A DNA stretch of 7,973 bases from Pseudomonadota bacterium (lineage in GTDB: Bacteria > Pseudomonadota > Alphaproteobacteria > Ferrovibrionales > Ferrovibrionaceae). The position numbers were made by a program, and so were the translations under genes. Numbering within the stretch: position 1 is the first letter of the stretch; each line of letters begins with the position of its first letter. Positions 1-6,750 of the stretch are shown one piece after another. Location of the stretch: the NCBI GenBank assembly GCA_023433835.1, contig JAEYTW010000547.1:1-7973 (forward strand), given 5' to 3'. The notes beneath the pieces were generated by a model. It did not search any database. It worked only from the letters and a program-made list of their open reading frames with translations, and had not been told where the DNA came from.

Positions 1-131
1 ACGTGCCGCTGGAGAAGGTCGCGATCAGCTACAAGACCATCAAGTTCACCTACGCGCCGCAGAAGACCGACGGCTCGATGGGCGGCAACGTCCAGGCCGG
101 CTGGGACGTCATCGCCAACAAGGCGGCGTAA
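1..131 (+). CDS. hcp: Hcp-family type VI secretion tube protein, C-terminal end only
   Basis: The window opens inside this gene. The frame is read from position 3 and ends at TAA 129-131, leaving 42 residues. The tail reads VPLEKVAISYKTIKFTY, then APQKTDG, then AGWDVIANKAA. This is the characteristic end of Hcp proteins: a beta strand with I-x-F/W-T-Y, a K-x-D-G turn and a closing GWD-x-x-x-N-K. Hcp forms hexameric rings that stack into the inner tube of the type VI secretion system, and it is also secreted. Only the end is visible, so it cannot be said whether this is a structural Hcp, a fused effector or an orphan copy outside a T6SS cluster. The genes to the right are not T6SS genes, so any cluster would have to lie to the left. 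The family call rests on the C-terminal motif pattern alone. Confidence 0.8.
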   Translation, partial: VPLEKVAISYKTIKFTYAPQKTDGSMGGNVQAGWDVIANKAA

Positions 132-147
132 ATCAGGGGTTACCGAC

Positions 148-169
148 GGGGCCGGGCAGAGGCCGCCCC
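148..169. terminator. GC hairpin in the convergent gap between hcp and the DUF4287 gene (weak terminator candidate)
   Basis: GGGGC at 148-152 pairs with GCCCC at 165-169. Two further G-C pairs can form inside (154-155 with 163-164) around a bulged C. It lies between two convergent stop codons (131 on the plus strand, 191 on the minus strand), where a shared terminator would be expected. Neither strand has a T-run directly after the stem: the plus strand runs into C-tracts and reaches TTTT only near 187-190. It is therefore not a canonical intrinsic terminator and may simply reflect the base composition. Confidence 0.2.
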
Positions 170-190
170 CCCGCGCCCCCCGCTTCGTTT

Positions 191-409
191 TCAGGATTTC
201 TTTCCCTTGACCAGCGCGACGATTGCCATCGCGTGGCCATGGCCCAGGCCGTATTCGGCCTTCAGCCAGGCAACGACGTCGCCCACCTTCACGCCCGGCT
301 TCAGCATGCCGTTCTCCGCGAAACCTCTTTTTCCGGCTAGGTCGATGAATGCCGCCGGGGCGATGCCGGTCTTCGCCTGGATATTGTCGAGATAAGCCTG
401 GAAGGACAT
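191..409 (-). CDS. DUF4287 domain protein, 72 aa
   Basis: This small soluble protein is a single DUF4287 domain. It begins MSFQAYLDNIQAKTG and contains LKPGVKVGDVVAWLK (about residues 36-50), then YGLGHGHAMAIVALVKG (about 53-69), the conserved core of the family. The function of the family is not established; its members are small and often sit beside stress or regulatory genes. The frame is open further upstream, but those extra codons run into the DoxX-like gene. The ATG at 407-409 matches the usual family N-terminus and is preceded by AGAGG, which overlaps the TAG stop of the upstream gene. The gap between the genes is only 8 bp, so it is very probably translated from the same mRNA as the DoxX-like gene and is a possible target of the MarR regulator beyond it. 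Confidence 0.85.
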   Translation of the reverse strand: MSFQAYLDNIQAKTGIAPAAFIDLAGKRGFAENGMLKPGVKVGDVVAWLKAEYGLGHGHAMAIVALVKGKKS

Positions 410-417
410 GCAATCCT

Positions 418-813
418 CTAGGTGGCGCGCGGCCAGGGCAGGATCGCGCGGACCCGCGGGTCGCGCAGCCACAGGCCGGTCCACATCAGCGCGCCGAGAT
501 AGACGCTGAACAACACATGGCTGAACAATGGATTGCCGACCCGGAGCTGGGTGGCGATCGCGCCGCCGAGCAGGCCCGTGGCCAGGATGGCACCGAGCAG
601 CGCGGCGCGCGGAATCAGATAGAGCACGACGCAGGCAAGCTCGATCAGGCCGATCATCAGCGCGTGGCCGGGCGGCCAGCCCAGCGCCTGCAGGCTTTCG
701 GTCGCGACGTCGGCGCCGACCAGCTTCGGGGCGATCGAGGCGATGAGCAGGAAGGCGGCAAACACGCCGCTGATGACACGCCCCGTCCAGATCATCACCC
801 GTTCGCTTTGCAC
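418..813 (-). CDS. DoxX-like family membrane protein, 131 aa
   Basis: This small inner-membrane protein belongs to the DoxX-like group. Four hydrophobic segments are visible at about residues 8-27, 50-67, 70-88 and 96-115. The family pattern is clear: IAPKLVG near the end of the first helix, a GW-P loop, IGLIELACVVLYLIPR, then LGAILATGLLGGAIATQ-RVGNP, and a final LWLRDPRVRAILP. Members are poorly characterised. The DoxX name comes from a subunit of an archaeal thiosulfate:quinone oxidoreductase, but that activity should not be transferred to this protein. The start is GTG at 811-813, preceded by GGAAGGG with 8 nt spacing. A second in-frame methionine at residue 7 lacks a comparable site. It is the first gene of a leftward pair with the DUF4287 gene, and its promoter region carries two palindromes shared with the divergent MarR gene, so repression by that MarR protein is likely. 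Confidence 0.88.
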   Translation of the reverse strand: MQSERVMIWTGRVISGVFAAFLLIASIAPKLVGADVATESLQALGWPPGHALMIGLIELACVVLYLIPRAALLGAILATGLLGGAIATQLRVGNPLFSHVLFSVYLGALMWTGLWLRDPRVRAILPWPRAT

Positions 814-841
814 GGCCGTTTCCCTTCCATCGTCCGAGCAG

Positions 842-861
842 TTATCTTGATGCCAAGATAA
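842..861. promoter_or_regulatory. Perfect 8-4-8 palindrome, probable MarR operator 1
   Basis: TTATCTTG (842-849) and CAAGATAA (854-861) are exact reverse complements separated by ATGC. The size and symmetry suit a winged-helix MarR dimer. The site lies in the divergent region between the DoxX-like gene and the MarR gene and covers the proposed -10 box of the leftward promoter. Binding by the adjacent MarR protein is inferred from position and is not shown by the sequence. Confidence 0.65.
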
Positions 862-882
862 TCAAAATTGTCTCGACGTCAA
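855..882 (-). promoter_or_regulatory. Probable sigma70-type promoter of the DoxX-like/DUF4287 unit
   Basis: Read on the minus strand, TTGACG (877-882) is a 5/6 match to the -35 consensus and TATCTT (855-860) a 4/6 match to the -10, with a 16-bp spacer. Transcription would start near 848 and leave a leader of about 35 nt before the GTG start at 813. Both boxes lie inside the two palindromes, the arrangement expected for repression by steric exclusion. A rightward promoter for marR could not be resolved in the same AT-rich stretch. Confidence 0.5.
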
Positions 883-887
883 GATAA
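868..887. promoter_or_regulatory. Imperfect second copy of the palindrome, probable MarR operator 2
   Basis: TTGTCTCG (868-875) and CAAGATAA (880-887) are separated by ACGT. The right arm is identical to that of operator 1, and the left arm matches it at 6 of 8 positions. The centres of the two sites are 26 bp apart, about two and a half helical turns. This copy covers the proposed -35 box of the leftward promoter and lies just upstream of the marR ribosome-binding site, so it could serve both repression and autoregulation. Confidence 0.55.
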
Positions 888-905
888 TTACGGAGCCGAA
901 CCAAA

Positions 906-1406
906 GTGCGTGACCACGTCGATTTGCGCCGCGACGCGTGGGCGAAGGAACTGCCCGATGTCGATACCCGCGGCATGGCCGTTCTCGGCCGCGCCCGCTG
1001 GATCACCCGGCGCGTCCGACCGCCGATCGAGGCGACCTTCGCCCGCCACGGCCTCGATACCGGCGAATTCGACGTGCTGACAACGCTGCTGCGCGCGGGC
1101 CCGCCCTATCGCCTGCGCCCGACCGAGCTGTTCACCGGACTGATGATCTCGTCCGGCGGGCTGACCGACCGGCTGGCGCGGCTGGAGAAAGCGGGTCTGA
1201 TCGGCCGGTCGCGCAGCGGCAGCGACGGCCGCAGCCTGCTGGTGCATCTGACGGACAAGGGAAAAACCACGGCCGAGGCCGCGTTTCGCGAGGACATGGC
1301 GGTCGAGGCCCGGTTGCTGGAGAGCCTTACAGACGGTGAGCGCGACCAGCTCGCCGCCCTGCTGACCAAGCTCGCCCTTTCGCTCGACAAGGAGGACGAG
1401 GGATGA
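906..1406 (+). CDS. MarR-family transcriptional regulator, 166 aa
   Basis: This is a dimeric winged helix-turn-helix repressor of the MarR family. After an N-terminal dimerisation helix (about residues 23-48) come GLDTGEFDVLTTLLRAG (49-65), RLRPTELFTGLMISSGGLTD (recognition region, about 69-88), RLARLEKAGLI (89-99), and the beta-hairpin wing RSRSGSDGRSLLVHLTDKG (101-119). The C-terminal helix, with SLTDGERDQLAALLTKLA, completes the dimer interface. Its length is normal for the family. The start is GTG at 906, with GGAG 10 nt upstream. MarR proteins usually release DNA on binding phenolic or other small ligands or on cysteine oxidation. This one has no cysteine, so a thiol switch is unlikely and ligand sensing more likely. 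It lies divergent to the DoxX-like gene and behind paired palindromes, so control of that unit and of itself is the natural inference. Its last codons contain the Shine-Dalgarno sequence of the overlapping small ORF. Confidence 0.92.
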   Translation: MRDHVDLRRDAWAKELPDVDTRGMAVLGRARWITRRVRPPIEATFARHGLDTGEFDVLTTLLRAGPPYRLRPTELFTGLMISSGGLTDRLARLEKAGLIGRSRSGSDGRSLLVHLTDKGKTTAEAAFREDMAVEARLLESLTDGERDQLAALLTKLALSLDKEDEG

Positions 1407-1525
1407 GCCACTCGTCGCGCCGAGGAAGGTCCTCGTGGATCTGCATCAAGGATGCGGATCTGCACTCGAACGGCGACAACCACCTCCTGCGGCCTTCAAA
1501 AAGCCGCAGCACCGCGCCATGTTAG
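1403..1525 (+). CDS. Small 40-aa ORF between marR and corA, candidate coupled leader ORF
   Basis: I recognise no family. The frame starts at an ATG that overlaps the marR stop (ATGA at 1403-1406) and ends at TAG 1523-1525, 4 nt before the likely corA start. AAGGAGG (1389-1395), in the last codons of marR, lies 7 nt before the ATG, the strongest Shine-Dalgarno sequence in the window. The peptide is basic and serine-rich at first (MSHSSRRGRSS), then has WICIKDADLHSNGDN and a tail with HLLRPSKSRS. It has two cysteines (14 and 40), one tryptophan and no transmembrane segment. By my count 31 of 40 codons end in G or C, against 17 of 32 for the competing frame starting at 1435. The frame tiles exactly between its neighbours, which suggests translational coupling. 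It may be a real small protein, or a leader ORF whose translation sets corA expression; conservation is needed to decide. Confidence 0.55.
   Translation: MSHSSRRGRSSWICIKDADLHSNGDNHLLRPSKSRSTAPC
1435..1463 (+). promoter_or_regulatory. Long hairpin inside the small ORF
   Basis: As RNA, 1435-1447 can pair with 1451-1463 around the triloop AAG. This gives 13 consecutive pairs, three of them G-U wobbles (1436-1462, 1437-1461 and 1442-1456). The core GCATC-AAG-GATGC is fully Watson-Crick. It also creates a direct repeat of GGATCTGCA at 1437-1445 and 1456-1464. No T-run follows, so it is not a standard terminator. A stem this regular in the middle of a short ORF upstream of corA could act as a translation-dependent structure. 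Its function is not shown. Confidence 0.4.
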
Positions 1526-1531
1526 GGGCGT
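1487..1531 (+). promoter_or_regulatory. Two short hairpins leading into the corA start
   Basis: CTGCGGC (1487-1493) pairs perfectly with GCCGCAG (1503-1509) around a 9-nt A-rich loop. Just downstream, GCGCC (1514-1518) can pair with GGCGT (1527-1531), with one G-U pair. The second stem would bury part of the GTG start (1530-1532) and enclose the TAGGGG segment in its 8-nt loop. Because the left arm lies in the last sense codons of the small ORF, a ribosome finishing that ORF would open it. This is a plausible coupling device, but the second stem is short and its stability has not been computed. Confidence 0.35.
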
Positions 1532-2558
1532 GACACAGGCGGGGGACACTTCAGACAGCGTGGCGGCGGCAGCGATCGACCCGGCTCCCGGGCGGGTGAT
1601 CGCGGCGGCATCCTATGTCGACGGGCACAAGCTCGTCGATTTCGATCCGCGGCTGGCCGGCGCCGCCCAGGCGGCCGGGGGCGACTTCTTCTGGATCGGC
1701 CTGGCCGAACCGGGCGACGACGAACTCGGGCTGATCCTCGGCGACCTCAACCTGCCGATGCAGGCGGTCGAGGAGGCGCAGCGCCGCCACCGCCGGCCCA
1801 AGATCATCGAATATGGCGGGCTGGTGCTGGTCGTCGTCGCCACCGTCGAGACGGCGGGCGAGAAGCTGCGCTTCGGCGAGACCCAGCTGCTGCTCGGGCC
1901 GCATTACCTCGTCACCATCAGGCGCGGCACGACCGCGAGCTACATGCCGCTGCGCCAGCGGCTGGAGGAATGCCCCGACCTGATCGGCCGCGGCTCCGAC
2001 TTCATCGCCTCCGAGCTGATCGACCTGCTGATTGAGCAATACGCCCAGGCGAGCGAGGGCTTCGAGCGGGTGGTCACCGCGATGGAGGAAAAGATCTTCG
2101 TCCGCGGCATCACCGATTCGGAGGTGCGCAAGCTGTACCGCCTGCGCCGCAACATGCTGCAGCTGCATGGCGCGCTGACCCCGCTGATCGAGATCTGCCG
2201 GCGGCTGTCGCGCATCGAGACGCGCTCGATCGACGCCGAATCCCGCCCCTATTTCGCCGAGGCCGCCGATCGCGCCCAGCGCGTCGGCGAAGGCATCGCC
2301 ATGCTGCGCGAGACGCTCGCCTTCGCCTTCGAGGCCGCGCTGATGCTGGGCCAGGCCCAGCAGACCGAGATCACCCGGCGGCTGGCCGCCTGGGGCGCGA
2401 TCCTGGCGGTGCCGACGGCGATCGCCGGCATCTACGGGATGAATTTCGAGAACATGCCGGAATTGAAATGGACCTACGGCTATTTCGCCTTGATCGCCGT
2501 CATCGCCGCGATCTGCGGCTATCTCTACCGGCGCTTCCGCGGCGCCGGCTGGCTATAG
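1530..2558 (+). CDS. corA: CorA-family magnesium/cobalt transport protein, 342 aa
   Basis: CorA is a homopentameric inner-membrane channel for Mg2+ uptake, and also carries Co2+ or Ni2+ in some members. Numbered from the GTG at 1530, the cytoplasmic domain spans about residues 1-280. It includes GDFFWIGLAEPGDDEL, the EAQRRHRRPKIIEYGG segment and the long pore-lining helix with YRLRRNMLQLHGAL. Two transmembrane helices close the protein: TM1 at about 284-302, ending in the signature YGMNFENMPEL (GMN at 303-305), and TM2 at about 317-334, followed by a basic tail. The frame is open back to an ATG at 1452, but those extra codons lack family character, overlap the small ORF and have no ribosome-binding site. 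GTG 1530 follows AGGGG too closely for a normal site, which fits reinitiation after the small ORF. GTG 1560 is the alternative (332 aa). Confidence in the family is very high; the start is less certain. Confidence 0.93.
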   Translation: MTQAGDTSDSVAAAAIDPAPGRVIAAASYVDGHKLVDFDPRLAGAAQAAGGDFFWIGLAEPGDDELGLILGDLNLPMQAVEEAQRRHRRPKIIEYGGLVLVVVATVETAGEKLRFGETQLLLGPHYLVTIRRGTTASYMPLRQRLEECPDLIGRGSDFIASELIDLLIEQYAQASEGFERVVTAMEEKIFVRGITDSEVRKLYRLRRNMLQLHGALTPLIEICRRLSRIETRSIDAESRPYFAEAADRAQRVGEGIAMLRETLAFAFEAALMLGQAQQTEITRRLAAWGAILAVPTAIAGIYGMNFENMPELKWTYGYFALIAVIAAICGYLYRRFRGAGWL

Positions 2559-2576
2559 AAGAAGGCTCGACCCGCC

Positions 2577-3332
2577 ATGACCACCCGCCGCATGCTGCTC
2601 TGGTGCCTGGGGCTGCTGGTCGCCCTGCCGCTGCTCGGCCAGGCCGCGACCGTCGCCACGCAGGAGCGCAGCGGATCGTGGTCGGCGCGGCGCTGGGATT
2701 CGGCGGGCCTGGCCCCCGATCCGGCGGTGGTGCGCGAGGCGGTGATCCAGGCCTATGCCGCCCGCGTCTGGGGCTGGCGCGGCGTCTTCGCCGTGCATAG
2801 CTGGATCGCGGTGAAACCCGAGGGGGCCCGCGCCTTCACCCGCTACGAAGTGATGGGCTGGGGCGGCGACGTCGTGCGCATTTCGAACGGCGGCCGGCCG
2901 CCCGACGGCTACTGGGCCGGCAACCAGCCGGAGAAGCTTCTGGATATCCGCGGTGCCGCCGCCGCCCGGCTGATCCCGGAAATCGAGCGCGCCGTCGCCG
3001 ATTACCCCGGCCGCGAGCGCTACATCATGTGGCCGGGCCCGAACTCGAACAGCTTCATCGCCCATATCGGCCGCGAGGTGCCCGACTTGCGCCTGAACCT
3101 GCCGCCGACCGCCATCGGCAAGGATTTCCTGGTCGACAGCTTCCTGGTCGGCTCGGCCCCGTCCGGCACCGGGGTGCAACTGTCGCTGTTCGGTCTCGCC
3201 GGGGTGACGCTCGCCGCCGCCGAAGGCGTCGAGCTGAACCTGCTCGGCCTCACCATCGGCGTCGACCTGGCCCGTCCGGCCCTCAAGCTGCCCGGCATCG
3301 GCCGGCTGGGCGTCGCCGCCTACGATGAATGA
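2577..3332 (+). CDS. DUF3750 family protein, exported or membrane-anchored, 251 aa
   Basis: The N-terminus MTTRR is followed by a hydrophobic stretch (about residues 6-23) typical of a signal peptide or N-terminal anchor. The rest is expected in the periplasm. Family landmarks are YAARVWGWRGVFAVHSWIAVK (60-80), YEVMGWG (90-96), YWAGN (112-116), YIMWPGPNSNSFIAHI (149-164) and LPPTAIGKDFL (175-185). The C-terminal third is glycine- and leucine-rich. The molecular function of the family is unknown. The start has AAGAAGG 11 nt upstream, overlapping the end of corA, and the gap to corA is 18 bp, so the two are probably cotranscribed. A link to cation or envelope homeostasis would be a guess from the neighbour alone. 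The length is about normal and no damage is seen. Confidence 0.85.
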   Translation: MTTRRMLLWCLGLLVALPLLGQAATVATQERSGSWSARRWDSAGLAPDPAVVREAVIQAYAARVWGWRGVFAVHSWIAVKPEGARAFTRYEVMGWGGDVVRISNGGRPPDGYWAGNQPEKLLDIRGAAAARLIPEIERAVADYPGRERYIMWPGPNSNSFIAHIGREVPDLRLNLPPTAIGKDFLVDSFLVGSAPSGTGVQLSLFGLAGVTLAAAEGVELNLLGLTIGVDLARPALKLPGIGRLGVAAYDE

Positions 3333-3352
3333 TTTTTTCACAAACGCCGAAG

Positions 3353-3364
3353 GTTATCGCTAAC
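3353..3364. promoter_or_regulatory. LacI-type palindrome upstream of the zwf operon
   Basis: GTTATCGCTAAC consists of GTTA and TAAC arms around TCGC, with the central CG step typical of LacI/GalR-family operators. It lies about 85 bp upstream of zwf in the only sizeable intergenic region before the sugar operon. LacI-family regulators of central carbon metabolism are known in alphaproteobacteria (CceR in Rhodobacter). Assignment to that regulator is inference from palindrome type and target genes; no regulator gene is in the window. Confidence 0.4.
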
Positions 3365-3381
3365 TGGTGAAGTTTTTCTTC

Positions 3382-3410
3382 TTTACGGAACCCCATACCA
3401 GGACTACGCT
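3382..3410 (+). promoter_or_regulatory. Weak candidate promoter for zwf-edd-glk-eda
   Basis: TTTACG (3382-3387, 4/6 to the -35 consensus) and TACGCT (3405-3410, 3/6 to the -10) are separated by 17 bp. Transcription would start near 3417, leaving a leader of about 32 nt. The matches are modest and other placements in 3333-3420 cannot be excluded. The rest of this intergenic region holds a T-run (3333-3338), the palindrome at 3353-3364 and a small inverted repeat, GAAG-TTTTT-CTTC (3369-3381). Confidence 0.2.
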
Positions 3411-3448
3411 TTCCCAGGATTGACCCTCGCCTCAGGGAGCTTTGTGTG

Positions 3449-4932
3449 ATGGCTGTGCTGTCGGTTGCCCCATTCGATTTTGTGGTTTTCGGCGGCACCG
3501 GCGACCTTGCACAGCGCAAATTGCTGCCCGCCCTGTTCATGCGCGACCGCGACGGCCAGATCACCGCCGACAGCCGCATCTTCGCCATCTCGCGCCGCCC
3601 GGTGCCGGACTTCCGTGGAGATGTCGAGCAGGCGCTGCGCGAACATGTGAAGGCCGCCGAACTCGACCAGACGGTGCTGGCCCGCTTCCTCGGCCGGCTT
3701 GAGCATGTCGCCGTCGATGCGACCTCGGACGACGGCTGGCCCGACCTGGTCAAGGCACTGTCCGCGGGCGACGACCCCGCGCGGGTGCGGGTCCACTATC
3801 TCGCCACCTCGCCGGACCTGTTCGGCCCGATCTGCGAGGCGTTGGGACGCTACGGCCTGGCCGATGCCCGCACCCGCGTGGTGCTGGAAAAGCCGATCGG
3901 CCACGATCTCGAATCCGCCCGCGCCACCAACGATCAGGTCAACCGCGTCTTCGACGAGGCGCAGATCTTCCGCATCGACCATTACCTCGGCAAGGAAACG
4001 GTTCAGAACCTGCTGGCGCTGCGTTTCGCCAACGCGCTGTTCGAGCCGTTGTGGAATGCCTCGGCCATCGACCATGTCCAGATCACCGTCGCCGAGAAGC
4101 TCGGCGTCGAAGGCCGCGGCGGCTACTACGACCATGCCGGCGCGCTGCGCGACATGGTGCAGAACCACCTGCTGCAGCTGCTCTGCCTCGTCGCGATGGA
4201 GCCGCCGCGCGTCCTCGACAAGGAGGCCGTGCGCGACGAGAAGATCAAAGTGCTGCGCGCGCTCGCCCCGATCACCCGCGAGTCGGTGGGCCAGGCGACC
4301 GTGCGCGGCCAGTATCGCGCCGGCGCCATCGACGGCCTGTCGGTGCGCGGCTACCTCGACGAACAGGCGGTGACCGAGAACAGCCAGACCGAAACCTTCG
4401 TCGCCCTGAAGCTCGAACTGAAGAACTGGCGCTGGGCCGGCGTGCCGTTCTATCTGCGGACCGGCAAGCGGCTGCAGGAAAAGGTTTCCGAGATCGTCAT
4501 CCAGTTCCGGCCGGTGCCGCACCGCATCTTCCCCGCCGATGCCGGGCCGATGGTGGCCAACCGCCTGGTCATGCGGCTGCAGCCGGACGAACATATCCGC
4601 CTGACCATGATGACGAAGGAGCCGGGGCCGGGCGGGATGCGGCTGAAGGCCGCGCCGCTGAACCTGTCGTTTGCCGAGACCTTCAAGCAGCAGCGCTTTC
4701 CCGACGCCTATGAACGCCTGCTCATGGATGTCGTGCGCGGCAACCCGACGCTGTTCATGCGCCGCGACGAAGTCGAGGCCGCCTGGGCGTGGAGCGAGAC
4801 GATCCTGGACGCCTGGGCCCAGGCCGACGAACGGCCGCGTCCCTATATCAGCGGCACCTGGGGCCCCAGCCAGGCGATCGCGCTGATCGAGCGCGACGGC
4901 CGCACCTGGTACGACGAAACGCTGGAGGGCGC

Positions 4933-4936
<4 letters not shown>
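3449..4936 (+). CDS. zwf: Glucose-6-phosphate 1-dehydrogenase, 495 aa
   Basis: This cytoplasmic enzyme oxidises glucose 6-phosphate to 6-phosphogluconolactone and reduces NADP+ (or NAD+). It is the entry step of the Entner-Doudoroff and oxidative pentose phosphate routes. The Rossmann fingerprint FGGTGDLAQRKLLPALF is at residues 14-30, with Arg49-Arg50 in the second strand region (FAISRR), a position that often contacts the NADP phosphate. EKPIG is at 147-151. The active-site signature RIDHYLGKE (175-183) contains Asp177 and His178, and His240 in DMVQNHLLQ matches the catalytic histidine position. The C-terminal domain has RTGKRL (337-342). The length is normal. The start is ATG 3449, with AGGGAG 9 nt upstream; an in-frame GTG directly before it (3446) is the alternative. 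It is the first gene of the sugar operon and its stop overlaps the edd start (ATGA). Confidence 0.97.
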
Positions 4937-6747
<1,811 letters not shown>

Positions 6748-6750
6748 TTC

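Noticed and set aside
1452..1529. N-terminal extension of corA from the ATG at 1452
   Set aside because: The 26 extra residues do not look like CorA, have no spaced ribosome-binding site, lie in the coding-like small ORF in another frame, and show poorer third-position GC than that ORF.
1435..1533. A second small frame, GTG 1435 to TGA 1533, with GAGGAAGG upstream and a GTGA overlap with corA
   Set aside because: The start context is good, but third-position GC is low (17 of 32 codons), and a GTG start competes with the better-placed ATG 1403 frame. It is kept only as a fallback reading of the leader.
3287..3338. Intrinsic terminator at the end of the DUF3750 gene (GC stem near 3291-3312 and T-run 3333-3338)
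   Set aside because: The stem lies in coding sequence and the T-run is about 20 nt beyond it, so the two parts do not form a terminator.
3420..3448. TTGACC at 3420-3425 as the -35 box of the zwf promoter
   Set aside because: A -10 at normal spacing would fall on 3442-3448, directly at the start codon, with no -10-like sequence and no room for a leader and ribosome-binding site.
3404..4594. A 396-codon open frame on the minus strand opposite zwf
   Set aside because: It has the same shadow composition with no recognisable domain, while the plus strand carries all zwf signatures.
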